DNA of 64,000 nucleotides from Macrothele yani. Taxonomy: Eukaryota; Arthropoda; Arachnida; Araneae; Macrothelidae. Both the position numbers and the translations under genes were made by a program. This document shows, one piece after another, positions 1-10,813 of this stretch. The DNA is taken from assembly GCA_039090855.1 (NCBI GenBank), contig CM077012.1:143688541-143752540 (forward strand), read 5' to 3'. The notes beneath the pieces are model-generated. The model was given only the letters and a program-made list of their open reading frames with translations. It was not told where the DNA came from and did not search any database. Position 1 is the first letter of the stretch. Every line of letters starts with the position of its first letter.

Positions 1-838
1 CAATTTCTGTGCTTCATGTTGTGTTTAGTGACAGACTATGTATGCTCTTCCCCCGTCCCCCAGAAATTTGGTGAAGTCTGTAAAAGGGATAACGAGGTGC
101 TTGGTTTCGAGGTCTCTACCCCCAACTTCCGTAATTTAATATTCTGGACCTCTAGAGTCAGTCAGTGTATCCTCAATGTTACCCCTGAAGAGCTCTTAGA
201 AACATGGGGGGGGGGGGGATTCACCCCACCCTCCTGAAAATTCGTGGTTGTGTACAGAATTATTATATAATGCAGGGTACTAATGTTTACAGCTCTACGT
301 CCATTTTAACATTTTGGGGGAAAGCCCCCCCACCAAGCTCATGGACACTTCAAGGGAAACCTCCTGAATACACTGACAGACTCCAGCGGCCCAGAATATA
401 ATATTACGGAAGTTGGAGGTAAAGCTCTCCCCCTCCCCCCACCCAAGTGTACCTCGGATCATCGGCAATTTATTTCTTCAAATTAAAGAACAATTCTCGC
501 TTGGCTTGGCTTGGCTTACATGGAACGTTTTCTCGAAATTCGTTTGCGGTTGTTTGGAGTTCCCAATTCAGTCGTCAATATAGACCCAGAAACGGCAACT
601 TAATAGCCCCATCCCCTTAAACTTTTGTGGCCAGTTGCCCTAAACTCAAATGAGCCGGCATGAAAATTCAGACAAACAAAAGAGTTCTTTCCCCTCGTTA
701 GGCACCTTCGAAAACTGCTCTACTGAAAAAATTGTCGCACATTCAAATGTGTTCTTCGAAGGAACAGCAATTGATGCCCGGCCCTTTAATGAAAACCATG
801 TGGCTAGACCCCGCCCCCTCCTTAATCCGGCCCTGTGT
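1..838 (+). repeat. Fold-back repeat family, copy A (left end outside window)
   Basis: This block matches the fold-back element at 30980-33511 over most of its length. Positions 108-200 are an inverted version of about 330-425 (shared words CCCCAACTTCCGTAAT and ATTACGGAAGTTGG), so the copy can fold on itself. The stretch 450-640 (GGCAATTTATTTCTTCAAAT, then ATGGAACGTTTTCTCGAAAT) recurs at 33240-33360 and 47210-47330, and in inverted form at 31050-31215. The 650-838 part (CCGGCATGAAAATTCAGACA) recurs at 47370-47510. It has poly-G/C tracts and no convincing gene; the open frames inside are incidental. It is annotated as a mobile repeat because four copies in different contexts share it. Confidence 0.8.
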
Positions 839-880
839 CGATCATGTAAATGCATAACTACAAGAATATTGTGGAGTATA

Positions 881-2430
881 CACTGCCGGACAATTGCTAA
901 GGACGGATGACAATAGCAACGATAGCAACCATAAAATGGAAGGCAGGAAAATGTGGAAATTAGCATAAGTGCGGGATACAGTAAGACGTGTTGTGCGTAT
1001 GCAAATTTTGGATTGCCGAACTTGTTCATGACGTCATAGCGCTGATAAGAGATATAAAGGATTTGACGCGTATTGACCGTTGTTGTTCAAACGCAAAGTT
1101 GAAAGGGAAAGAATCAATTGACGAACTTGCAATTTTCAGTATGTCTTCCCGACATCACCTAGATGATTTTACGCGTGGCCGTATTATTGGCAAGATTGAA
1201 GAAGGGCGAAAAATAACAGATGTTGCCAGGGAGTTCGACGTCAGCCACGGTGTTGTTTCAAGGCTTTGGAAATCATTTCAAACAAATGGAGAGTGTAGCA
1301 AACGTCACGGGGGAGATCGTGTTTGCAGTACGACACCTGCAGAAGATCGGTACATAGTGCTATCAACAAAAAGACACCGGCGCAGCACAGCTAGTGAGGT
1401 AGCAAATCAGTTTATGGCTGCTACTGGCAAGCGGATCTCCCGAAAAACTGTCGCCAGACGTTTGCATGAAGGAGAATTATACGCCCGCCGTCCTGTTGTG
1501 TGCATCCCATTGTCCAGACGTCACCGTACCGCCCGTTTGCCATGGTGCCATCAACATCGCAATTGGACTGATAACGACTGGTCTGCTGTCCTCTTCTCAG
1601 ATGAGAGTAGATACAGTCTATCGTCTGATTGTCGACGACAACTGATCTGGCGTGATAGTGGTACTGCATATTGTCCAGCAAACATACAGGAAAGGGACCG
1701 ATATCCAACATGTAGTGTCATGGTATGGGCTGGCATCATGATCAATGGCCGTACGTCCCTCTATGTGCTTCCAACTGGGACTATGACTGGCCAACTATAC
1801 ATTAATGATGTTCTGCTACCTCATGTTCGCATGTTCCGTGGTGCTATCGGTGATAGATTCATTTTCATGGACGACAACGCAACATGTCATCGAACAGTCG
1901 CTGTCCAGGAGTGTCTTGAGAGCGAGGATATTCAACGTCTCGTATGGCCAGCACGTTCTCCAGATCTGAATCCCATTGAAAATATGTGGGATGCTTTGGG
2001 GAGGAGTCTTGCTGGTCGCCAATGCCCTCCAATAAACAAGGACAACCTCATCCGTGCACTGACAGAGGAATGGGATAAATTACCCCAACAGCTGCTTGAT
2101 AATGTTGTGCAAAGCATGACACGACGTGTGGAATCTTGCATCACCCTCCATGGTGGCCATATCCCGTATTGACATCTTACGCCGGAACGCCTGCGGAGGG
2201 TAATTGCATTTTTTTCACGTTTACGTATTCTGCACAAAATGGCCTGATTGTCCCTTGAACACGTTCCAAAGCCTTCTGGATTTCAGAGCACAATAAATTG
2301 TCTTTCTTGTAATGTCCTGGCATTCTGACATTATTTTATTTCACTTGGCATAAAGTAAGTGTGGTTACACTTACTTTTTTATGCGCTATATAGCCGTTTA
2401 TGATCCGTCCTTAGCAATTGTCCAGCAGTG
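881..2430 (+). mobile_element. Complete Tc1-family DNA transposon
   Basis: About 28-bp terminal inverted repeats delimit the element: the left end reads CACTGCCGGACAATTGCTAA and the reverse complement of the right end reads CACTGCTGGACAATTGCTAA, both followed by GGACGGAT. TA dinucleotides flank both sides (879-880 and 2431-2432), the expected Tc1/mariner target duplication. The 1550-bp length and the single uninterrupted transposase frame (1141-2172) are canonical for an autonomous Tc1 element. The two ends differ by one base in the first 28, so the insertion is probably recent. It lies just beyond fold-back copy A. Confidence 0.93.
1141..2172 (+). CDS. Intact Tc1-type (DD34E) transposase, 343 aa
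   Basis: This is the cut-and-paste transposase of the surrounding element; it would bind the terminal repeats in the nucleus and move the element into TA sites. The frame is open from 988, but the ATG at 1141 (MSSRHHLDDFTRGRIIGKIE) gives the usual Tc1 length and places a helix-turn-helix at residues about 10-50, followed by a second DNA-binding segment at about 75-115. The DDE catalytic triad is visible: D154 in LFSDESRY, D245 in FMDDNATCH and E280 in SPDLNPIENMW, with exactly 34 residues between the second D and the E. The C-terminus CITLHGGHIPY is family-typical. There is no stop or frameshift, unlike every other transposase in the window, so activity is plausible but unproven. Confidence 0.93.
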   Translation: MSSRHHLDDFTRGRIIGKIEEGRKITDVAREFDVSHGVVSRLWKSFQTNGECSKRHGGDRVCSTTPAEDRYIVLSTKRHRRSTASEVANQFMAATGKRISRKTVARRLHEGELYARRPVVCIPLSRRHRTARLPWCHQHRNWTDNDWSAVLFSDESRYSLSSDCRRQLIWRDSGTAYCPANIQERDRYPTCSVMVWAGIMINGRTSLYVLPTGTMTGQLYINDVLLPHVRMFRGAIGDRFIFMDDNATCHRTVAVQECLESEDIQRLVWPARSPDLNPIENMWDALGRSLAGRQCPPINKDNLIRALTEEWDKLPQQLLDNVVQSMTRRVESCITLHGGHIPY

Positions 2431-2757
2431 TATATGCATTCTGGTGTTTCTTGTTAGAATCTCAATAGAGATGCACAGAGTTACGAATAAATACCGTTTC
2501 AGTAAGGTAACATTTACGCAGGCTACCAGTATTGTTGTGGGTGAACTTTTTCATACTTTTGGAATTTTTCGATTAAGGTAGAAGCCACGGTATCAAAGCG
2601 TACAGGAAGCGTTGTTTTACTTTTGACATTTGAAAAGAAAAATTGACTGCTTTTCAAAATTGAATAATAAGTTGGAAGGCATGAGCTAAAGACATGCAAC
2701 CCCCTCCCCACCCCCACCCAAAGTAATGGACAAGTATCCGCCATTAAGATTGTTCAG

Positions 2758-2977
2758 GCCGCCCCGGTGGCGCAGTGGTCTAAGCGATGGCCTCTGATCA
2801 TTCGTCCGATCGGGGTCCGGGTTCGAATCCCGGTGAGGCATGGATGTTGTGTTTGTCTTACGGCACTGGCTCTCTCCCTTCCCTGGAACCAGTGACCCTA
2901 AATTAGGGACGGGCGACTGCTTATAGCCCATTGAGTTGCTCACTGTAGTCGTTAAACCTACAATCAAAAAAAAAAAA
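2758..2977 (+). mobile_element. tRNA-derived SINE, copy 1
   Basis: A Pol III internal promoter is visible: A box GGTGGCGCAGTGGTCTAAG near the start and B box GGGTTCGAATCCC at about 2819-2831. A tRNA-unrelated body follows (GGACGGGCGACTGCTTATAG) and then an A-rich tail. A 12-bp target duplication AAGATTGTTCAG flanks it at 2746-2757 and 2978-2989, which proves retroposition by target-primed insertion. It is nearly identical in layout to 3074-3289 and to the minus-strand copy at 22021-22221. It depends on a partner LINE; which one cannot be told. Confidence 0.92.
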
Positions 2978-3073
2978 AAGATTGTTCAGCGGATTCAGTA
3001 ATTACGCATTTTTTCCCCATTGCACTTTTCAGATGTCGCAAGTGGAGCGAAATGCATCTTATAGAAGAGCAAC

Positions 3074-3289
3074 TCCCGGTGGCGCAGTGGTCTAAGCGCT
3101 GGCATCATTCGTCCGTGAAGGGTCCGGGTTCGAAACCCGTGAGGCATGGATGTTGTTTGTCTTACGGCACTGGCTCTCCCTTCCCTGGAACCAGTGACCC
3201 TAAATTACGGACGGGCGACTGCTTATAGTCCATTGAGTGGCTCACGCTGGTCCTTAAACCTTCAATAAAAATAAAAAATAAAAAAACTT
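3074..3289 (+). mobile_element. tRNA-derived SINE, copy 2
   Basis: This is the same family and orientation as copy 1, 85 bp downstream of it. It retains the A box GGCGCAGTGGTCTAAGCG and the B box GGTTCGAAACCC, the body word ACGGGCGACTGCTTATAG and a tail of A-rich AATAAAAAATA units. It lacks about 10 bp between the boxes compared with copy 1. The target duplication is not clear; a short AACT lies on both sides at most. Confidence 0.85.
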
Positions 3290-4267
3290 ACAGGCAAACC
3301 CATTTTTATCGTGTATGCCTTAAATTTTGAGTAAGTGTGGTGCAATATGCTATCTCAAAAACTTAAAGTACGTTTGAAATGTTAAGGATATTGATTCAGT
3401 ATTAATATTATTTTGGTAAACGTCATGCTTGGCATTCAAAGGAGGACGACTAAAGCAAGTTTGTTCATAAGGTTGTCCAAGCTGCTTCCAGGAAACGAGT
3501 GCACGAGCACCACACCAGAAAAGTATGCGGTCTTTTATTAGCTGGGAACGCTGTGACCGCAGCTGGTATGTGGCCTCCAAGATGAATGAGAAATGTCCCA
3601 CGCCCTGACCACACACACGGGATAAAATGTGGGAGGGTACTGCTGCATGTTCTGTGGGGGCATCGGTCAGCGACAGGAGAGTTTTCTCCAGGGTATTGTT
3701 TAAGAAAGACTTGTTTTATGTTCTATGCTAGAATTTCTGTATTCAAGTGGCAAAGAGTACAGTGTGATCCACTAACCTACTCCCGCTGTTCAGTTTAATA
3801 AAGAACATTTCTTGGAACGGTAGCATATATGTAACCTAATATAGATTTTTCTTTTCGTGGGGAAAGAGATCATGCCGAACTTTTCGAGGCAAAATATTGT
3901 ATAAGTATGTTAGAGAAACATTGGTCTAATAGCAGAAATAAAAAGCTGACCACTGTTCCCCAATCTTTTGTTCCCTCCGCTTGGCTAAGAATGATTTGCC
4001 ACCTGTTATTATAATCTTAACATATGCATGTTTTAGTAGAAATATGAGCATTTCAAACCCTGCTTAATTTTTTGAATTGTTTCATCCGATGTTTCGGTAT
4101 TGAGGGATTTTTCATAATTCCGTCGCAGCAACCTACCAATTTTCGTTGACGCTGCACGAATCTCTTTTAAAGGGCTCGACTTGAATGCCGAGGTGCTGCT
4201 TTTCAGAAACTCAGAACTCGTAAATCAGTGAAGGAAGAAATATTCATGATACATGGGAAATCGATAA
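3290..4267. other. No gene seen (3.3-4.27 kb)
   Basis: AT-rich sequence with short unconnected open frames in both strands. The 60-90 codon frames at 3350-3800 show no recognisable motif, no splice context and no codon bias. Nothing supported. Confidence 0.6.
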
Positions 4268-4581
4268 AATATTCAAAGCAAACAATATAAATTCTGAATT
4301 TTGCTTGTAACACTTACTGGTCATCCGTGTAACACCTCTCAGAAAACCCTAAAATTTCATCGCCCTGGACGGGAATCGAACCCGCATCTCCCGATTTCCG
4401 TTCGAGAATGCTAACCATTACACCACCCTAGCATATTTGAACGAAAATCAGGAAATGCGGGTTCGATTCCCGCCCCAGGGCGATGAAATTTTAGAGTTTT
4501 CTTAGGTTGTACATGGATGACCAAGTAAGTGTTACAAGCAAAATTCAGAATTTATGTTCTGTATGCTTTGAATATTCAGAA
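4268..4581. repeat. Head-to-head pair of tRNA-like repeats (about 140-bp inverted arms)
   Basis: The left arm (about 4268-4412) and right arm (about 4442-4581) are inverted copies: both contain AAATTCTGAATTTTGCTTGT, a TAACACTTAC block, and the word ATTTCATCGCCCTGG in one or the other orientation. Each arm carries a perfect Pol III B box (GGTTCGATTCC), on the minus strand at about 4370 and on the plus strand at about 4459. The spacer holds a tRNA-like A box read on the minus strand (GTGTAATGGTTAGCATTCT). The left arm plus spacer resembles a tRNA of the Glu/Gly type, but the acceptor ends do not pair well, so a tRNA-derived SINE pair or an inverted duplication is more likely than a functional tRNA gene. 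Confidence 0.75.
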
Positions 4582-7500
4582 CTTGTAGTAAACATAGCAT
4601 TACAGATTTTCATCAAATCCGACCTGCTTACACTTAGTAGCGTTGTGACGTTATTTTCCAACTCTTGAATAATCCTGAGCTGCTATGTTGTCACCTCCTG
4701 CATCTGAACCACCGCAGTTAAGTTTTGCAGACCAAGCATAATCTTACCACTTAAGCTGGAGTATATACTGTAGAAGAATATTGTTTCCTTCTTCCTCTGG
4801 CACGTTACTTCAAAATATTTTAAAACAGATAGAAGAAAAAAAGTTATAAATACCGTAAGGTAGGTAGATGTATTTTGTTTGTCAGAGAGAAGAGTGTTAT
4901 CGACGTCAGGGATGTGTGAGAAATAATGACTAATCCTTGAACTTTACTTCCCCAGGGTGTATTGCACAAGCAATCTGACTGTAGAGGTGTCTTTTTCATC
5001 GTCCAGTAGTCGTGGATTATGAGACTTGTTTTGTGATATTTGATGGCGCTTATTGTTTTGTTCATTTTATATTTCTTGAAATTGACTTTTAAACATGGAA
5101 TGAATTGTAGAATTAAGAATAGCTAGCTGTTTTCGTAGTATTATGTTTTATGCTTCATTTCCCCCAATGAGGGGGTGGTATGCATTATATCGATGGAGGC
5201 TGTTCTCACGTAATCGAAGATCTGCCGCATAAAAATTACTGTTTAATGGTAAAAAATTATTTCCATTCGCAGAGGGGAAACTAATGAATTGCCAGTAAAA
5301 ATGTTTAAAGAACACCTGGGCATATGCGGACCAGTTAGCCTTCTCACGATCTTAATTTTTATAGCGTTAAAAGAGCCTTAGAGGAGAAATATTGAAAATT
5401 TTTGTGCCCATGTTGGATTTTTTTCCCCCACGTGAATTTATTTCGGTAGGCTAATTTCCAATGACTTTCGCTGTTTATTGCAATTTCCTGTGATATTAGT
5501 GTTAATTTCAAGGGAAACGGGTGGGGGGGGGGGGGCAAATTCATGTTGGCGGTGTAATGTCCCATATCTGAAGTGGCTGGAGCTCATCGTATTTATAATT
5601 TCTTCAGATTTCACCCTCATTTTATGTATGTTTCCCTCCCCCTTTTACAGTCCCGTGTACTTAGTGTTGTTCAGTTGCACTAGTTAACCAACAAGCCGAA
5701 ATATTGTTATATAAATTGTGTGGCCGAAATTATGTGCTCGCAGCAGGCATTATCACGAAGTTTTTCCAATTTCTAAGAAAAACTATTCGCTCGTTCGGTA
5801 CAGTAAGACAGTGGCATTTAAACTGCTTCAAAAGTATATGAAAGTTAATAAATATTACACGTGGGAACTGAAATCAATGCTAAATGGCAAAATCTTATCA
5901 ATAGAGAATTAGTTTGTTCAAAAGAATAGAGGAAATTGCTGATCGAATAAATTCCTTCTCGGATCGGATTGGGTGAGAAATAACTTGGTCTAGTAAGCTG
6001 AGATCGCCCCATTGTAAAACGAAAAAAAAAATATATATATATGTATGTATATTAATTGCCTCAATAGCCTGTAAACAGAGAATCTGTAATTTAATCCGTC
6101 AGACATGGGCATCAATTACCAAAAAATTTCTGTAGATTAACTGGTAAGTCGGAGTTATCCATACTTTATTATCCAAACCGATAATAATTACTGCAGCCAG
6201 CTTTCTGAATCTCTGAACTCAATCGCCAGGTGGTATTCGATCATTAAATAAAGTGTTTGCTTGATCACTTTGGAATTAAAACACACAGTTGAATGTTAAA
6301 ACAGTTCAGGGTTAAACTCTGCAGTGGTTGAAGTTTAATTAGGATAAGGGTTCTCACAGCTATGTATTATTCAGGTAACACGATGCTGCTTTATCTAAAA
6401 TGAAATTAGACTCATTTATTTACCGAGCAGATAATCATAGTGTTTGCGCTTTAATAATGGTTTATTTCATTGGAGTGGAATATATACTTCTAAAACATCG
6501 TAATTGTAAAAAATATATTCTGACCTACTTAAGTCGTGCCTAATCAAGTTATACCGTTGGGGGTACAAAAAACTTGAATTTGTTTCCAAAAAAATGTGTA
6601 TCGCAAATCTAAATAGTCCAATGAAATACCCCACTCCAAAAGTTCAGTAAATATCATTTGAAGTTTTATGTTATGAGGGGCTGTATTTAGGTATAGAAAG
6701 GAAGTTCTGGGTTTTGTTGTGTTGTACGGACTGCAGCTATTTTCCCTGCAACGAACTTATTAACGATACTTTAGTATTGACTCACGGTAGCCTAGGTGTT
6801 CTTTTCGTTAACATTAGATTAACTATCTCCAGAGATAGTCATCTTATGAAGTACTTCAAGGTATGTTCCTAACTAATTTTAACTTTGAAAAACTTTGCAA
6901 GACATCGAGTTGAAACAGTCTTGCTTTCCTTCTCTTACATTATATCTGTATTTTCTTAGTTATTACCTAGTAGCAATTGTTCTGTGTTTGTTCCGACCAT
7001 ATTTTATTTAAAGATTTTTTTCTTCTATAACAAAAGGAGAAAAATCTTACTGACTTCAAAGGATTTAAACTTTTAGTAGACGTGTATTACAGGATGTTGA
7101 TACAGAACATCGAACTCTTTGGAATGGAATTACCATAGTGTTTATCCTCTTATTTGCGACTTCTCTCCTGGAAACCTGCTTGTTTTACGCAGGAGCGGGG
7201 GTTGGTATTACGATACAATTTTAGAAATTTCGTGTGCTAATATTTTTTCACTTGATGCTCGGTGGATATCTTCATCCAGCTGTGTGGTGACGCTTTCACA
7301 ATGCCACTGCGTTACTGTGAGGAGATTATAGTTGTTCCAGAAATTGGTCTGTCTTTATGAAATCCATAGTCCGTACCATATTTTTATAGAAACTTAAATT
7401 AAGACCTTGTTGTTTTAACCTGTAAGTGGCGTCGTGCATATTTAGTACGTAAAGTGCGCTGTGCGGTCCAGGGAACCGCTGTACTTACTGTACCCTAGAT

Positions 7501-7645
7501 GAATACCTGTTGCAAAAAGAATATTAACTACTGTTTTGCGTTGTAATAATATTCTGACACCCAAATGTCACAATTTTAATATTTCAAAATTTTGTTACTG
7601 GAAATAGCGAAAATTTTGTTGAACACAGCTTTACTCCAAATCATA
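4582..7645. other. No gene seen (4.6-7.65 kb)
   Basis: About 3 kb of AT-rich DNA. It holds a poly-G run near 5522, a short TA/TATG microsatellite near 6035 and unconnected short frames. No splice-flanked open segment, transposase motif or RNA gene was found. Confidence 0.55.
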
Positions 7646-7678
7646 TACAGTGAAGTGCCAAAAGTCGTGCGATACGTA

Positions 7679-8992
7679 TGTTATATCTTTTATTTTGAAC
7701 AAATTTATTATAAGAATAATCATATGTTATAAACAAATATTTAACCAATTCACCATAGTTATCTTCAAACGTTAATCGGTACCAACGTTACATTCTAATA
7801 CGGAACACGTGTTAAAGTTACGAACAATGGCATACGTGTTAATGCTATTCACTGGGACACGTGGTACTGTCATCAATGTTAAATACCAGGTGTTAATTTT
7901 ATTGTTATATTTATTATTATGAACAAACTATAGGTGCATCAATTACAGATCATTTACCGATTAAATTTACTTTATTGTGCCTTTTTATAACTATGGGACT
8001 TTTGTTCTACAGTGATCGTATATGGACAAAAACGTGCCCCTTATATGTACTAGCATATAATAAAGCACGGCGTTGTGATTCACCTCTATCCCGTCACTGG
8101 AATGGTGGGGGAGTAAAGGTGCCGCTCGTGAAAGAAATCAGAAACATAAACACATATCTTAGTTTACACATACCTTAACTTATGTCTTGTGTGGTTATAA
8201 GGAAAACAAACAGGAATCTTATGTGGAAGTAACAAAAATAGTTTAATACGAGAGAATTAGGAACACTAAGGTACCACGTGCGTGGGTGCAGCCGTTAGCA
8301 ATACCTTACACATAAAATTTACTATTATTACGATTTTTCTCTATAACGTCTCCGATCATTTCTGCATACATCTATCTATACATATAAGTGCAAAGCTTGG
8401 TGATTCATTTTACTTCTAGTTCCTTTTCTCCTATGCTTTACTTAAATGTTTTACCTAGCTAACTGGGTTTTCATTGTTTGATCATGACCAATACACACGC
8501 CACGTGCTCTGAATAGGGTTATGAATTAATTTAAGCAAGTACATGCAATAACAGGGAAAAGGAAAAATAACTTAACTGGTATTTCCATATGTCTTTCAGG
8601 TTTTCAATCCAAATCTTTTTCCAATTGTCAGCGCTGGCAGTACTTCATCTATCTCTCGTCACATCGCTCGACGATCCGCTATCCACGTCTGTCCCTTGTC
8701 GCTACACGCACTCCACTACTCTTGACCAGTGAAAAACCCCTGACCTTCTGAGCTTCATCTTGTCCGCTGATGCCAAGGTCACTTGACCTTCTGAGGGGTT
8801 CATCTATTCCGTCAGGTGAACGTTACTTCGCTCCCTTCTTGGGAACTGACCCTTCAACTTTTCCGACCCCCCTATATCCCCTGGGGCCTAAGTATCGTCT
8901 CAAGGCTTGAGATTGCCTCTCGCTATCCCCTGGGGCTATCTATGCACGTGCATGTTGGACTAAATTTATTTTAAATAATTTTATTTCCAACA
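7679..8992. mobile_element. Solo LTR, 1314 bp, TSD CGTA
   Basis: The segment begins TGTTATATC and ends TTTCCAACA, the TG...CA ends of an LTR, and is flanked by the 4-bp direct duplication CGTA at 7675-7678 and 8993-8996. It interrupts the Tc1 remnant between its terminal repeat and its transposase stop codon, which fixes the boundaries independently. No gag-pol frame and no second LTR are present, so recombination between two LTRs is the likely origin. A polyadenylation-like AATAAA variant lies near 8056. The 4-bp duplication and TGTT...AACA ends fit Gypsy-type elements, but the clade is inferred. Orientation is undetermined. Confidence 0.78.
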
Positions 8993-9388
8993 CGTACATA
9001 TTAGTATCGTGCAGGACCTCCTCTAGCCCGGCGATGTGCAGCAACTCGACGTGGCATCAATTCTCCAACAGCTACCCACAGTTCCCTGGCAATTGTAGGT
9101 GCAGGACATTGGGTGCGAATGGACCTTTCCACAATGCCCCATAAGTGCGCTTCATGTCAGGCGAACGTGGTGCCCACACCATCCGTCGGAACTGTCCAGA
9201 ATGCTCCTCGAACCAATTATGGAAACTTGGGCCTGATTACATGGTGCATTGTCCGCCTGGAAAATCACCTCACTGTTGGGGTGGTGCAAATGATCACCAA
9301 GTAGAGCAACAAAGCTATTACCGGTTAATGACGTGTTAACGAGGATCAGAGAAACCAGACCGTGCCACATAAACGCACCCCACACACA

Positions 9389-10813
9389 CACTGACGGAAA
9401 AAGAAAATCCCAACACCAAGAAGGGGTTGTGTTAGATAAACGACAGTTGGTAGGCGGTGAGAGTACATCTGTAAGATGACGTCTATGCAAATTTCGCGCT
9501 CGGCGCATGCGTGTGGCGCTAGTAGCGCCCCTCGGAACATGCAAAGCAGGTTTGCTGTAAATACGCGCTATAACGTTCGTGAGCGTTAGTTATCGTTGAG
9601 ATTCGACGTAGGGTGTTGATGTTAGTCAAGAATGCCTTTAAGAAGACGAAGAATCCATTATCAACAGCTCACGGAGTTTGAACGAGGTCGTGTAATAGGG
9701 CTATGAGAAGGTGGATTTTCTTTCCGCAATATTGCAGAACGACTTGGCAGGAATGTAGCCACTGTGCATGATTGTTGGCAGCGGTGGTCAAGGGAAGGTA
9801 CTGCCTCAAGAAAACCGGGTTCCGGCTGGCCACGTGGCACTACTGAGAGGGAAGACCGCCGTGTACGGCGTATGGCCGTGGCGCATCGTACCGCGTCTGC
9901 GGCAGCAATTCGAGCTGCAGTTGCCACTACAGTGACACAACGAACTGTTACAAATCGGTTACTTGAAGGACAGCTCGGAGCCAGACGCCCTGTAGCGTGC
10001 ATTCCACTTACTCCAAACCACTGCCGCTTGCGACGTCAGTGGTGTCAAGCTAGAGCTCATTGGAGGACTGAGTGGAGATCTGTTGTGTTTTCTGATGAAA
10101 GCCGGTTCTGCCTGGGTGCCAGTGATGGCCGTGTGTTGGTTAGAAGGAGGCCAGGTGAGCGCCTGCAACCAACCTGCCTGTGGCCGAGACACACTGGACC
10201 TACACCTGGAGTTATGGTCTGGGGTGCAATTTCCTATGACAGCAGGAGCACTCTCGTGGTTATCCCACGCACCCTGACGGCACAGTTGTACGTCGGTCAG
10301 GTGATTCAACCTGTTGTGCTGCCATTCATGAACAGCATTCCAGGGTGTGTTTTCCAACAGGATAACGCTCGCCCGCATACCGCTGTTGTAACCCAACATG
10401 CTCTACAGAGTGTCGACATGTTGCCGTGGCCTGCTAGATCACCAGATCTTTCACCAATCGAGCACGTATGGGACATCATTGGACAACTCCAGCGTCATCC
10501 CCAACCAGCATTAACCGTCCCTGTATTGACCGACCAAGTGCAACAGGCATGGAACTCCATCCCACAAACTGACATCCAGCACCTGTACGACACAATGCAT
10601 GAACGTTTGCGTGCTTGCATTAAACATTCTGGCGGTTACACCGGTTATTAATGTACCAGCATTTTACATTTAAAATGGCTCTTCTCGCGCTTACAATAAG
10701 CTGCGATCTTGATACCTTAATGGATTAAATATGTTACCTATACAAATGTATTGCCGCCATTTCATTCCTCTACAACTATTTTTTCGTGGTGTTGAGATTT
10801 TTTTCCGTCAGTG
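9389..10813 (+). mobile_element. Nested Tc1-family transposon
   Basis: Left terminus CACTGACGGAAAAAGAAAAT and right terminus (reverse complement) CACTGACGGAAAAAAATCTC form inverted repeats that continue into CCAACACCA/TCAACACCA. A TA follows the right end (10814-10815). The left flank reads CA instead of TA, inside a short (CA)n tract that seems to have arisen after insertion by mutation of the host sequence. The 1425-bp length is typical, and the transposase frame is open except for one stop. It is younger than the host element that it cuts in two. Confidence 0.9.
9632..10651 (+). pseudogene. Tc1-type transposase with one nonsense codon
   Basis: From the ATG at 9632 the frame covers 339 codons to the TAA at 10651, a normal Tc1 length, with a single in-frame TGA at codon 25 (9704-9706). 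The context GL-stop-EGG suggests CGA to TGA decay at a CpG in the first helix-turn-helix. Catalytic residues are D155 in FSDESRF, D244 in FQQDNARPH and E277 in SPDLSPIEHVW. The gap between the second D and the E is 32 residues, two fewer than in the other Tc1 copies here. The C-terminus IKHSGGYTGY is family-like. An internal ATG at 9764 could still start a 295-aa product lacking the first DNA-binding helices. Confidence 0.9.

Noticed and set aside
2758..2830. tRNA gene in plus orientation
   Set aside because: A and B boxes are perfect, but the acceptor stem does not pair, the sequence continues into a shared body with a poly-A tail, and target duplications flank it. It is a SINE.
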